Below are positions 7,663-18,004 of a stretch of DNA of 64,000 bases, in pieces. A program made the translations under genes and the position numbers. The notes beneath the pieces were generated by a model. It was given only the letters and a program-made list of their open reading frames with translations, had not been told where the DNA came from and did not search any database. Position 1 is the first letter of the stretch. Each line of letters starts with the position of its first letter. The stretch is taken from NCBI GenBank assembly GCA_050184585.1, contig JBFXAF010000002.1, forward strand, positions 620,001-684,000. The letters are read 5' to 3'. Source of the DNA: JBFXAF01 sp050184585. GTDB lineage: Bacteria > Pseudomonadota > Alphaproteobacteria > Rhizobiales > Rhizobiaceae.

Positions 7663-9293
7663 CACTCGTACTCCTCGATGCCGTCTATTGCCGTACGGAA
7701 CTTCCTCAGGACCGTGTCGATGTCGTCCTCGGACACCGGGTAGCGCCCGACCGTCCATGTCTCGTGGCCGTGCGCGCCGTAGCGCAGGATGACGTCGACC
7801 GGGCGGGAGCCAGTCCATGCCAGCTTCGAGACGAACGTCCCGATGTCGTCGACTTCGAGGCTCCCGCAGGCCGGGTCGATGTTGAAGATCACCGCGCTGC
7901 AGTCCTCGATCGTCAGGTCCGTCGACACTGACCTGGACTCGGCTACCGGTGCGGCCGCCGTCTCGTCGACGATGAACGCCGGGGCGCGCTTGCGGGTGCC
8001 GCGCGGAGCGTCGTCGCCGAGGCGTTCGATGCGGGCGGCCTCCGCGCGCTTCTCCCGTGCGAAGTAGGCGTCGAGATCGGCCTTGCATGCGAGCCGGATG
8101 TCCGGGTCCTCACATTCCTGCACGAACAGTTCCCATGCGGCGAAGTCGGCCCCGCGGGAAGTGACCGTCGCCAACAGGCGTTCGCCGCGCGTCGGGCGGG
8201 TCGCGTAGCCGTCCGTGATCGCGTCGCCGGACAGCGCTTCATGCAGTGCGAGCTGCCACAGATCGGCGAACTCCCTGCCGTGGATGAGACCCATGGCCTT
8301 GCCGAAGGTCGCGTTGGCGCGTCGCACGGTGCGGGAATCGATCCGGTATTCCTCGACGTCCTTGTAGCCGGGGCGGAGACGGTCCAGCGAAGGTTGGAAG
8401 AACATCGGCACGGCATGGCGGTCGGGAGCGGCCAGCGTGATCTCGACGTCGATGGCGACCAGCGGGGCGCCCCGGCCCGTCCCGCGGCGCGGGCTGACCG
8501 AAAGCCGGAAGGCGCGGACGCCCGCAAAGTCCCTCGCGAGATGGTCGAGGACGCGCTCGCGCAGCTTGCCCGCCTTCACGTCGCCGTCCCCGGCGACCGG
8601 GAATCCGATCCAGTTCGCGAACTCTGCAGGGGTCGGGGAGAAGCGCAGGGTGTTGTCCTCGCCCGGCACCCACTTCCGGGACGACGCCTCGAGCGCCATG
8701 CGCTTGTAGAGGCGCAGGCTGTACTTGGACGACATCGACGGCAGGGCCGCGAGTTCCAGATACGCGTAGCGCGGCTGGCTGCCGAGCAGGTCCCTGAGGG
8801 GCGCGGGCAGACGGTAGCGGATGACGTCCTCTTCGGCCGTCGTCTCCGACCACCATTCCAGCAGGGATATATTCCCGTAGCGACGGCCGCCGGCTGCGCC
8901 ATAGGAAACCGTCGTCGACTTCAGGCGGCGCAGGGATGCTAATACGTCCTCGCGCTCGACGCGGCTGCCGAGATAACGGACCGCGTCGGACACCGGGAAG
9001 GTGTGCATGACGTCCGGCATCGAGCGGTCGCCCGCATAGGCATGGCTCAGGAGCAGCTCGTGCAGGGCCGCGTCGCCGGCTGTCAGGCGCTGGCCCTCGA
9101 GTTCGTGCACCTCGACGCCAGCCAGCATCTCGGCCGGGCGTGGGCTCTCGGGCGTGACGCGCTGCAGGCTTCCCTTCGTCGCCAGCGCATCGGACAGGTT
9201 TCCCCGGGCCGCGGGGCGGAACAGGCCCGCTTCGGTCTTCGCGTCCGGCCGCGCGTTCCGCGGCACCATCGGCGGCCTCACTCGTGTCAGCAT
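7662..9293 (-). CDS. Replication initiator protein (Rep_3-like)
   Basis: A 543-residue protein whose central part (about residues 70-300) resembles plasmid initiator proteins with two winged-helix domains, including the characteristic MSSKYSLRLYKRMALEAS stretch and a following WIGFPV...KLRERVLDHLARD segment. It would bind iterons and open an origin. The C-terminal 200 residues are an extension not typical of short Rep proteins. The intergenic DNA just upstream holds an iteron-like repeat array. A Rep gene inside a tRNA-integrated island suggests plasmid ancestry or a replicating excised form. The match is from motif memory, so the exact family needs a profile search. Confidence 0.75.
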   Translation of the reverse strand: MLTRVRPPMVPRNARPDAKTEAGLFRPAARGNLSDALATKGSLQRVTPESPRPAEMLAGVEVHELEGQRLTAGDAALHELLLSHAYAGDRSMPDVMHTFPVSDAVRYLGSRVEREDVLASLRRLKSTTVSYGAAGGRRYGNISLLEWWSETTAEEDVIRYRLPAPLRDLLGSQPRYAYLELAALPSMSSKYSLRLYKRMALEASSRKWVPGEDNTLRFSPTPAEFANWIGFPVAGDGDVKAGKLRERVLDHLARDFAGVRAFRLSVSPRRGTGRGAPLVAIDVEITLAAPDRHAVPMFFQPSLDRLRPGYKDVEEYRIDSRTVRRANATFGKAMGLIHGREFADLWQLALHEALSGDAITDGYATRPTRGERLLATVTSRGADFAAWELFVQECEDPDIRLACKADLDAYFAREKRAEAARIERLGDDAPRGTRKRAPAFIVDETAAAPVAESRSVSTDLTIEDCSAVIFNIDPACGSLEVDDIGTFVSKLAWTGSRPVDVILRYGAHGHETWTVGRYPVSEDDIDTVLRKFRTAIDGIEEYE

Positions 9294-9354
9294 CGCACCC
9301 TCCCTGTCGTCTGCCTTACTCGATGTTTTGTCGGTCGGCGGAATGGCGCAAGCT

Positions 9355-9603
9355 CTTGAACCCCTGTTTCTGCCGTCATGGGTTCGGAAGACGGAATTCT
9401 TTCGGACCCATGCGCCGGGAGGGACGGGTCCAGAAGCTGAAACCCTCGTGGCGCAAGGTTTCGACCCATGCTCCGGTGGGGCATGGGTTGAGAAGGTTCC
9501 GCGCTTCTGAACCCATGCGTCTACGAGCGTGGGATAAGTTTGCGGAATAGGGGTTTAGAAGATTCTTGAACCGGGTTCAGGATTCGGAATACGGGTTCAG
9601 AAG
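9355..9603. repeat. Iteron-like array, candidate origin of replication
   Basis: About ten imperfect copies of CATGGGTTCAGAAG occur in alternating orientation: plus at 9377-9390, 9423-9436, 9482-9495, 9548-9561, 9572-9582 and 9590-9603; minus at 9355-9366, 9399-9412, 9457-9470, 9504-9517 and 9564-9571. The pair at 9564-9582 forms a near-perfect palindrome. The array lies immediately upstream of the replication initiator gene and is A/T-richer than its surroundings. Confidence 0.7.
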
Positions 9604-10078
9604 CCAGTTGACAGATCAAGGCGGGCCGGGCGGTTTCGCCCATCCCGAGTTCCATAATACCGCACAGATTCTAGCAGATAGACACTGGACCGGATTCCGC
9701 CCTTGAATCCCTTGCCTGGAGGGCTGTCGCCCAAAAGTCCCGCACAGAGGCCGTTGGGCTCCTGGAATCGTGGGGTGGGTCATCGCTTCCGTGGCCCTGC
9801 CGTGTCGCTTCGCGAGGGGGAAGGGTTGAGGCTCATCTCCCCCATCCCGCCCTGTCATCGCTTCGCCGTGCCTGTCACCCCTGAGGCTTCGAATCCTTAC
9901 GCCATCAGGAGCATGGTCCCTCCCATCCGAAGGCATGGCTCCCGCCCCGAGGGGACGTCATCGAAACGACCTGCCCACCCGAGTCCTAAGGGGTGAAATC
10001 TTTCTCTGTTTATCGCGAGAAATGCTTCTGCGTATCCGCCGACGGCGTCATGGTCGAGTCATGACGAAGGAGACGACG
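9604..10078. other. Intergenic region, no gene recognised
   Basis: No open frame here has convincing composition. The segment separates the iteron array from a plus-strand run of small genes. A TTGACA hexamer lies at 9608-9613, but no matching -10 box stands out. It may belong to the origin region or hold the promoter for the genes that start at 10079. Confidence 0.5.
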
Positions 10079-10258
10079 ATGACGAGAGCCGACATGGAAC
10101 GCCGAGCCGAGATGCTCGAGACCGATCTCCGCGGACTGTTCGACCAGATCGAGACCGCCAGGCAGCGGGCCGCATCCGGCGACGCGGACGACGCGCTCAT
10201 GGCTCTGTCGATGCTGTCCGGCTACGCGGAGTCGCTGCGCACGAGGCTGTCGACATGA
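10079..10258 (+). CDS. Small hypothetical protein (59 aa)
   Basis: The ATG at 10079 sits seven bases behind AAGGAG and gives MTRADMERRAEMLETDLRGLF..., an entirely helical, charged small protein without membrane segment. An upstream ATG at 10061 is in frame but overlaps the ribosome binding site. The stop overlaps the next start (ATGA). It is the first gene of a run of short plus-strand genes behind the putative origin. No family recognised. Confidence 0.7.
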   Translation: MTRADMERRAEMLETDLRGLFDQIETARQRAASGDADDALMALSMLSGYAESLRTRLST

Positions 10259-10644
10259 GCGCGGAGACCGATCCCCTCGACGAGCTGTACCAGCACCTCG
10301 TGGCGCGGAAGACGGCGAGGCCCCGGGCGATACGGGACCTGCCGCCAGATGACCGCCTCGCGTATCACGCGGAGGCCAACCGACGCAGCAGAGCGAGGCG
10401 GAAGGCCGCGCTGGCGTCCGGAGCTCCCGAGCCCACTGACGCGGTCATCCGGCAGGCTCTCTCCGACGCGGTGATCATGCTGCTGGCCGTCGACGGTCCT
10501 GGCTCGGCTCAGGTCATGGGCGCTCTGGCGACGGCGTTCCCGGGGCGCCCCGGCGTGCCGATGACCGTCCAGCACTGTGCGCGGACAGGTAGCCTGCGGC
10601 CCAAGCTCATCGCCGTGCCCGCGACCGGTCTCAAATCATCCTGA
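10255..10644 (+). CDS. Hypothetical protein (129 aa)
   Basis: The frame starts at an ATG overlapping the preceding stop and encodes MSAETDPLDELYQHLV.... The first half is basic and helical (HAEANRRSRARRKAAL), the second half contains an alanine-rich hydrophobic helix (QALSDAVIMLLAVDG). It may bind nucleic acid through the basic stretch, which is inference. No family recognised. Translational coupling to the 59-residue protein indicates one operon. Confidence 0.7.
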   Translation: MSAETDPLDELYQHLVARKTARPRAIRDLPPDDRLAYHAEANRRSRARRKAALASGAPEPTDAVIRQALSDAVIMLLAVDGPGSAQVMGALATAFPGRPGVPMTVQHCARTGSLRPKLIAVPATGLKSS

Positions 10645-10714
10645 GTTGTCGCTTGCATGCCCTAACCGTCTCTTCGTGACGGACACGTAGTGACGGGACG
10701 AGGGGCTGGAAGCC

Positions 10715-11029
10715 ATGGCACGCAAGGGCGGAGACGCAGGACAGGCGCAGCGGATGCGGCAGCGGCGGTACCGCTGCAGGTTGGCTCTGGCTGGCCGCCC
10801 GGAGGCGTCGGCCGTCGACGTCGCCGTGGCGGGAGCCGTGGCGGTGTACGCCGGACACGCGGCCAAGGACCCGGCGATGGATGCTAGGGCGCTCCGTCGT
10901 ATCCTGCGGGACACAGTGGCCCGGCTCGTAGACGAGGGATACGACCCCGACCCGGCGCGAGCCGTCGTCATCCGCAGGATCGGCCGCTACGGCCATGCGG
11001 TGCCTCCCGGCCTAGGGGACCCGCTGTGA
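10715..11029 (+). CDS. Hypothetical basic protein (104 aa)
   Basis: The product starts MARKGGDAGQAQRMRQRRYRCRLALAG, is rich in Arg, and has a middle hydrophobic helix followed by ALRRILRDTVARLVDEGYDPDPARAVV. It resembles other small accessory proteins of mobile elements but I cannot name a family. The stop overlaps the GTG start of the next gene (GTGA), so they are cotranscribed. Confidence 0.65.
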   Translation: MARKGGDAGQAQRMRQRRYRCRLALAGRPEASAVDVAVAGAVAVYAGHAAKDPAMDARALRRILRDTVARLVDEGYDPDPARAVVIRRIGRYGHAVPPGLGDPL

Positions 11030-11385
11030 GCGCCGTCAGGTCGTATCCCGGTGACGCGCCCCCTCGTCCGATGGCTCCCCATTACTCGATGATTCGGAAT
11101 CGGAGGCCGCCGGAAAAACGTTGTGACGGCCGCCTGGAGGCCGCACTCGACGCCATCCGCGAGGTCGCCCGTCTCGATCCGGACAAAGCTCAGCTTTCCA
11201 ACGGGGTTGGATTCAGCGTCGCTGATGTCGCCGTCGGCCATAGGTTCGCGCAGCTCACCGCGGATCAGCTTCGCAAAGACCCGGTGGCGTCGGGCCAGGC
11301 GCTGGCTCTCGCCGCCCGCTACCGCAGGCAGGTCTCGCCGAAGCTTCGCTATGAGATGGGTCTCGACGATCAGGGGACATGTTAG
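11026..11385 (+). CDS. Hypothetical protein (119 aa)
   Basis: It starts at a GTG that overlaps the preceding stop. The N-terminal 30 residues are disordered-looking and Pro-rich; residues about 35-110 are helical (GRLEAALDAIREVARLDPDKAQLS, FAQLTADQLRKDPVASGQALALAARYRRQ). No known domain recognised. It is the fourth member of the small-gene run beginning at 10079. Confidence 0.65.
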   Translation: MSAVRSYPGDAPPRPMAPHYSMIRNRRPPEKRCDGRLEAALDAIREVARLDPDKAQLSNGVGFSVADVAVGHRFAQLTADQLRKDPVASGQALALAARYRRQVSPKLRYEMGLDDQGTC

Positions 11386-11509
11386 CCCAACATAGCGTTG
11401 AAGGCACCTAACGCTGACGCTCTTCGGAAAAGAGGTGACTTCCAGATGTCGATTCCGCCACTCGCATAGTGGCCGGGATCCGCATCGCTGAACGGACCGG
11501 AGACGCAGC

Positions 11510-11902
11510 TTGACCCTTACCGCCGCAGATCGCCGCCGCATCCAGTCCGCTGCCCGCGACCGAGCCGAGGCCCGTGAGCGTTACCTACTGAACTCCGTAC
11601 TCGACCGTGATGATGTCGTCGTCGCCACCCGCGTGCTTGAAGCTGAGCGTGCCCGTGACGGCGTCCGTGCCCTCCTGCTGGGCCGCGCGAGGGCCACAGG
11701 GCGCTTTTCGACCACGAAAGTGCTGTCGCCAGCCGAGGTCGCACATGCGATCGCCCGGGACGATGCCGAAAGGGACGCCCTGGTCGATAGCCTGATCGAG
11801 GCGTCGCTGCGAGCCGAGGACGACTGGCTGGCGCTCGGGGGTGCGCTGGTGCGGCATCGGCATGCGCATCCGGACGCGAGCAGCCGGGCACCAAGCATGT
11901 GA
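11510..11902 (+). CDS. Hypothetical helical protein (130 aa)
   Basis: The likely start is TTG at 11510, seven bases behind GGAG. The product (MTLTAADRRRIQSAARDRAEARERY...) is almost wholly helical and charged with a heptad-like pattern, so a short coiled coil is possible. No family recognised. A 124-bp gap without features separates it from the preceding gene, so it may have its own promoter. Confidence 0.6.
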   Translation: MTLTAADRRRIQSAARDRAEARERYLLNSVLDRDDVVVATRVLEAERARDGVRALLLGRARATGRFSTTKVLSPAEVAHAIARDDAERDALVDSLIEASLRAEDDWLALGGALVRHRHAHPDASSRAPSM

Positions 11903-12048
11903 GGCGCCCCAGCTGACGCAGGGACTCAATACGGCTGGGGAATGATCGGCAGGATTCGAGCGGGAGGGTATGAACGGGAAGCACTTCCCGGTGGACGACG
12001 CATGCGTGCACCTGGCGCAGACCGAGGTGATCGAGGAAGAGGCAAAAA

Positions 12049-12438
12049 ATGATACTGCCTTCAGGCCAGGACGAGGATGCGACTGTAAGCGTCCGTGTGC
12101 TGGTGGTGAAAGCCGAATGTTTGGTGCCCGATGCGATAGGAAGCTCAGGGGTGGTGAACGGACAGACAGGTTCTTTCACCTACGTCGGGAAAGCTGTCAG
12201 TCACGATCAACAGGTTCCCAGGCAATGCGCCCTCACTGCGGTGGTGAAAGCAAGGTGCTTTACCCGAGACGCAGACGCTGGAACTAAAACGATTACGGGC
12301 AGCAATAGCCCCCCTTCCGACAACCAAATGGAGCCTGTCAGGTCAAATCGGCCGCCGGTCGCTGTACTGGAAGGGCTCAGCGCAGTCGCGCCGCTATCGC
12401 CTCCATCTGGTCAATCTCTTCGCGCTGCGCCTTCGTGA
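12049..12438 (+). CDS. Doubtful small ORF with an internal repeat
   Basis: An ATG at 12049 follows GAGGAAGAGG at good spacing. The product contains two similar segments, VLVVKAECLVPDA and LTAVVKARCFTRDA, also visible as an imperfect DNA repeat. The C-terminal third overlaps the DUF305 gene on the other strand and has poor composition. It may be a degraded gene or chance. The surrounding 11903-12376 interval has no other gene. Confidence 0.3.
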   Translation: MILPSGQDEDATVSVRVLVVKAECLVPDAIGSSGVVNGQTGSFTYVGKAVSHDQQVPRQCALTAVVKARCFTRDADAGTKTITGSNSPPSDNQMEPVRSNRPPVAVLEGLSAVAPLSPPSGQSLRAAPS

Positions 12439-12856
12439 TCTCGCCGCAGAGCGTCACGAGTTCCGGATCAGAGAGGCTGGCTTCCCGGCACATGAGGATC
12501 GCGCCGGAATGATGCGGGATCATCGAGGCGATGAACTGGCGGTCGTCGATCAAGGCCTGCGCTCGCGTCGCCCAGAAGGAGCCTGCCGTAAGGAGCGCGA
12601 AGGCGACGTAAAGCGCGACGTTGGCCTGTCGGTTCGGAAACATGCCGGGCATGGTCGCGAGCATGAAGATGCCCATCGGCGCCCACATGGTCACCGCCAT
12701 GTAGAACATGTTCAGGTTATTCCTGAAGTCGCCCGCGCCGTCGATCATTGTGAACATCACGACGTACATGACAACGAGGCCGAGGATCATGTTCACCCAG
12801 AACATGAGGTACGGTCGGCCGTGGCGGCTTTCGTGTTTGCGGTGATCGTGCTCCAT
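12377..12856 (-). CDS. DUF305-containing membrane protein of the copper block
   Basis: A 159-residue protein with a His-rich N terminus (MEHDHRKHESRHGRP), three hydrophobic helices between residues about 17 and 105, and a C-terminal DUF305-type region with MIPHHSGAILMC and an acidic helix EIDQME. DUF305 proteins are often found beside copper-resistance genes and bind copper or silver through Met and His. It lies directly downstream of the MauE-like gene with a 16-bp gap, so it is probably cotranscribed with it and with the copper chaperone gene. Confidence 0.85.
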   Translation of the reverse strand: MEHDHRKHESRHGRPYLMFWVNMILGLVVMYVVMFTMIDGAGDFRNNLNMFYMAVTMWAPMGIFMLATMPGMFPNRQANVALYVAFALLTAGSFWATRAQALIDDRQFIASMIPHHSGAILMCREASLSDPELVTLCGEITKAQREEIDQMEAIAARLR

Positions 12857-12872
12857 TTTGGTCTTCTCCCTG

Positions 12873-13634
12873 TCAGTGCCCGAGGCCCGCGGGCTTGAGG
12901 ATCATCCAGACGGCCATGCCGACCATCATCAGGTTTTCGGTCAGCGACACGAACCCGAGGGGAACGTTGCTGTCGCCGCCGACGCAGGCGCACTTCAGTT
13001 CCCGCCTGTCGATGTAGACGGCCTTGAAAACCGATACCGCGCCGATGCCGCCGATGAAGAGCGCGACCGGGACCGATACCCACATCAACGCGCCCGAGAC
13101 CATCAGCACGCCTGCCAGCCCTTCCGCGAAGGGATAGACCCGGCCGTAGGGAACCCAGCGCTGGGCGAGCAGGTCGTAGTTGAGGAACATGGTCGCGAAG
13201 CCGTCGACGTCCTTCAGCTTCTGGAGTGCGAGAAGACACATGGCGAAGGCGACGAACCACTCGGCAGCAGCCACGGTAAAGAAGCTGCCGTATGCCGACC
13301 AGCTGGCTGCCAGGGCCATGGCAAGCGCCATGCCGAAGAGCGCGATGACGGGCGTGTAGGTGACGGCGTCCTTGTCCTTCACCTCCTTGCCGAGCCAGGC
13401 CCGCAGGTCGTCGTAGCCTCCGATGCGTCTGCCTCCGATGAAGGTCTGCGGCGTGGTGTCCACCTTGTGCTCGACCTTGAAGGCGTCGGTCTCTGCGCGG
13501 GACTCAAGGTGATGGTCCTCGACCTCGAATCCCTCCCGCTTCAGGAGGTCGAGCGCCTTGAGGCCCCAGGGGCAGGTGTGCTCGGGGGTGACCATCCGGT
13601 AGAGTTCGGCCTTGCGTGCGGCAGCGGACGACAT
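12873..13634 (-). CDS. Glutaredoxin-MauE/DoxX fusion membrane protein
   Basis: The N-terminal part (about residues 8-85) is glutaredoxin-like with CPWG at 21-24 and TTPQTFIGG, the usual cis-Pro region. The rest has four to five membrane helices as in MauE/DoxX redox proteins, and a KCACVGG motif near residue 218 follows. Such fusions accompany copper-resistance genes and probably move electrons to periplasmic thiols. The ATG at 13634 has AAAGGAT in front. It lies between the chaperone gene and a DUF305 gene on the same strand. Confidence 0.85.
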   Translation of the reverse strand: MSSAAARKAELYRMVTPEHTCPWGLKALDLLKREGFEVEDHHLESRAETDAFKVEHKVDTTPQTFIGGRRIGGYDDLRAWLGKEVKDKDAVTYTPVIALFGMALAMALAASWSAYGSFFTVAAAEWFVAFAMCLLALQKLKDVDGFATMFLNYDLLAQRWVPYGRVYPFAEGLAGVLMVSGALMWVSVPVALFIGGIGAVSVFKAVYIDRRELKCACVGGDSNVPLGFVSLTENLMMVGMAVWMILKPAGLGH

Positions 13635-13701
13635 TCAGGTATCCTTTCGTGTTGACAACCGTCCCGCCCCGGATGTTGTTCCGGGCGTGACGGGGCGGCG
13701 G

Positions 13702-13896
13702 TCACGCCGCTGACGCGGGATAGCCGGCGTCGGCGAGCGCCCTGGAGATGGAGTCGGTCGATGCGGAGGATTCGACCGTCACCGTCTTCGTGACGGGATC
13801 GGCGTCGACCCTCGCCTTCGGATCGACGCTTTCGACGGCCTTCGTGACGCTCCGGGCGCAGCCGCCGCAGGTCATGTTCTCGATGTGGAATCGCAT
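13702..13896 (-). CDS. copZ: Copper chaperone with heavy-metal-associated domain (CopZ-like)
   Basis: A 64-residue protein that is a single HMA ferredoxin-like domain, MRFHIENMTCGGCARSV, with the metal-binding GMTCxxC-type motif (here NMTCGGC). It would carry Cu(I) in the cytoplasm to the divergent CopA ATPase. The ATG at 13896 has AAGGAG upstream; a longer frame to 13935 lacks such a site. Its promoter at 13931-13962 contains a CueR-type palindrome. Confidence 0.92.
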   Translation of the reverse strand: MRFHIENMTCGGCARSVTKAVESVDPKARVDADPVTKTVTVESSASTDSISRALADAGYPASAA

Positions 13897-13930
13897 CCGG
13901 GTCTCCTTCGTGGTTTGAGCGGATGCGCCC

Positions 13931-13962
13931 TTCATCCGCCTTCCAGTCTCTGGAAGGTCAAG
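13931..13962 (-). promoter_or_regulatory. CueR-type promoter/operator for the copZ operon
   Basis: The palindrome CCTTCCAGTCTCTGGAAGG (13939-13957) overlaps a minus-strand -35 box TTGACC (13956-13961). A poor -10 (GATGAA) lies 19 bp away. The long spacer filled by the dyad is typical of MerR-family promoters. Confidence 0.8.
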
Positions 13963-13985
13963 CGGCTTTTTTCATCGCCTTGCTC

Positions 13986-14017
13986 TTGACCCTCCAGAGG
14001 CTGGAAGGCCCATCTGT
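13986..14017 (+). promoter_or_regulatory. CueR-type promoter/operator for copA
   Basis: A -35 box TTGACC (13986-13991) is followed by the dyad CCCTCCAGAGGCTGGAAGG (13990-14008) and a -10-like CATCTG at 14011-14016 after a 19-bp spacer. It faces away from the copZ promoter and would be activated by the CueR encoded at 22166-22564. Confidence 0.8.
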
Positions 14018-14053
14018 CGCGGCGAATACGGATTTCGACCGGAGAGAACGTCG

Positions 14054-16545
<2,492 letters not shown>

Positions 16546-16555
<10 letters not shown>

Positions 16556-17001
16556 CTGGCGTAGATTTCAGTCGAACCGTCGCGCTTGAGAAGGAGCACG
16601 TCGTACGGATCGGCATCGGCCATGTCGCCCATGCCCGGCGAACCGTAGGGCATGTCGGGAACGGTCAGCCCTATCGCGTCCGGGCGCTCCTCGAGCAGGC
16701 GCCTGACCTCGCGCGGGGGCACGTGGCCCTCGATCACATAGCCTTCGATTTTTCCCGTATGGCAGGAGGTCTGGCCGGGCTTCAGTCCGGCTTCCACCTT
16801 TGCGGCGTTGAGGTCCGCCAGCGGAAGGTCGCGCTCGGCGACCGTGAAGCCCGCTTCCCGCATGTGATTGCCCCACGCCACGCAACATCCGCACGAGGCC
16901 GATTTCAGCACCTCGATCGAGCCCGCGGCCCAGGCCGCCTGGCTGATCAGCGCCAGGGCCGTGAAGGCTGCGGCGCGGGCAAGCCTGTTGAATGTCTTCA
17001 T
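16546..17001 (-). CDS. DUF411 periplasmic metal-binding protein
   Basis: A 151-residue exported protein with a signal peptide ending near AAWA. The mature part begins SIEVLKSASCGCCVAWGNHM, the CGCC motif of DUF411, followed by TSCHTGKIEGYVIEGHVP and GLTVPDMPYGSPGM. These proteins occur in copper and silver resistance clusters and probably bind Cu(I) through the Cys and Met residues. It is the last gene of the minus-strand copper operon that starts near 21555. Confidence 0.9.
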
Positions 17002-17011
17002 CGTCCGTCTC

Positions 17012-17131
17012 CTACCTGAAGAACACGTATTTCACGAGGGCGGCGATCACGAGCGCGACGACCACGAGGCCGACGAGGCCCCACAGTCCCATGCCCCACA
17101 TCATGCCGCCGTCCATGCCGTTTTCCATCAT
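17012..17131 (-). CDS. 39-residue membrane peptide in the copper operon
   Basis: Two consecutive ATG codons at 17131 and 17128 begin MMENGMDGGMMWGMGLWG followed by a single hydrophobic helix (LVGLVVVALVIAALV) and the C terminus KYVFFR. The Met-rich outer segment could bind Cu(I). It lies between the CusF-like and DUF411 genes, on the same strand, with gaps of 51 and 10 bases. Small Met-rich one-helix proteins of this kind are common beside multicopper oxidases. Confidence 0.75.
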   Translation of the reverse strand: MMENGMDGGMMWGMGLWGLVGLVVVALVIAALVKYVFFR

Positions 17132-17182
17132 TATCTCGATCTCCGGTCAGGGCGCGGGCATGTCTGCCCGCGCCCTGACATC

Positions 17183-17467
17183 CTACTTGATATCGGTGAC
17201 CGTGATGCGGCCGTTGACCCGGTCGGCGGTGAATTCGATCTTCTGTCCCACCTCGACCTCCTCGATCATCGAATCCTCGGCCACCACGAAGACCATCGTC
17301 ATCGCGGGCATGTCGAGGTTCGTGAGTTCGCCGTGCTTGATAGTGAGCTTCTTCTGTCCGGCGTCGATCTTGGTCACCTCGCCGGACGTATATTCTTGCG
17401 CGGCTGCCGCCGCGGTTCCGAGAGCGAGTGCCGCGGCCGCAGTGATCAGGATGCTTGTCTTCCTCAT
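17183..17467 (-). CDS. CusF-like periplasmic copper-binding protein
   Basis: A 94-residue protein with a signal peptide (MRKTSILITAAAALALG...) and a small OB-fold domain. The pattern GEVTKID...KHGELTNLDMPAMTMVF matches the CusF metal site, in which a His and two Met residues of the MPAMTM stretch bind Cu(I) or Ag(I). It would collect copper in the periplasm and hand it to an efflux or oxidase partner. The neighbouring cupredoxin, oxidase and outer-membrane factor genes support that role. Confidence 0.9.
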   Translation of the reverse strand: MRKTSILITAAAALALGTAAAAAQEYTSGEVTKIDAGQKKLTIKHGELTNLDMPAMTMVFVVAEDSMIEEVEVGQKIEFTADRVNGRITVTDIK

Positions 17468-17493
17468 GTCGTCTTCCTTTCCGTGTTGCTGGT

Positions 17494-17979
17494 TCAGTGG
17501 CGGACGCTAATGTCGCCCTTCATGCCGGAGTCGTAGTGGCCGGGTATCAGGCAGGCGAACCCGAAGTCGCCCGCCGACGCGAAAGTCCAGACGATCTCGC
17601 CTGTCGCGCCCGGAGCAAGCCGGATCGAGTTCGGGTCGTCGTGCTCCATCTCGGGGAAGCGCTCCATGAGCTCCTTGTGCTCCATGATGCCGTCGTGAAC
17701 GTCCATGACGAACTCGTGGTCGAGTTCGCCCTTGTTCACGAACTTCAGCCTAAGGGTCTCGCCTTCGGAGACTGCGAGCGAGGCAGGTTCGAAAACCATG
17801 CCGCCGTCGTCCCTTTCCATCATCGTGATCGTGACGGTCCTGGAAGCGTCGGCGGCGACGCCCGGCTTGCCGATCGCCATCATGCCCGCCTCGCCATGCC
17901 CTCCGGCGTGGGTTCCGGCCGCGAGCGCGCCGCCCGTGAGGGCAAGGAGGGCTGCGAGTGCTGCAGTGCTCATCTTCAT
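17494..17979 (-). CDS. Periplasmic cupredoxin (plastocyanin-like)
   Basis: A 161-residue exported blue-copper-type protein. After a signal peptide it has the cupredoxin fold with FVNKGELDHEFVMD (first His ligand) and the C-terminal FACLIPGHYDSGMKGDI, which supplies the Cys, His and Met ligands of a type 1 copper site. It would bind copper or shuttle electrons for the multicopper oxidase encoded 25 bp upstream. The mature N terminus is His/Met-rich (THAGGHGEAGMM). Confidence 0.9.
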   Translation of the reverse strand: MKMSTAALAALLALTGGALAAGTHAGGHGEAGMMAIGKPGVAADASRTVTITMMERDDGGMVFEPASLAVSEGETLRLKFVNKGELDHEFVMDVHDGIMEHKELMERFPEMEHDDPNSIRLAPGATGEIVWTFASAGDFGFACLIPGHYDSGMKGDISVRH

Positions 17980-18004
17980 GTCTTGGTCCTTTTTGCTGGT
18001 TGAT

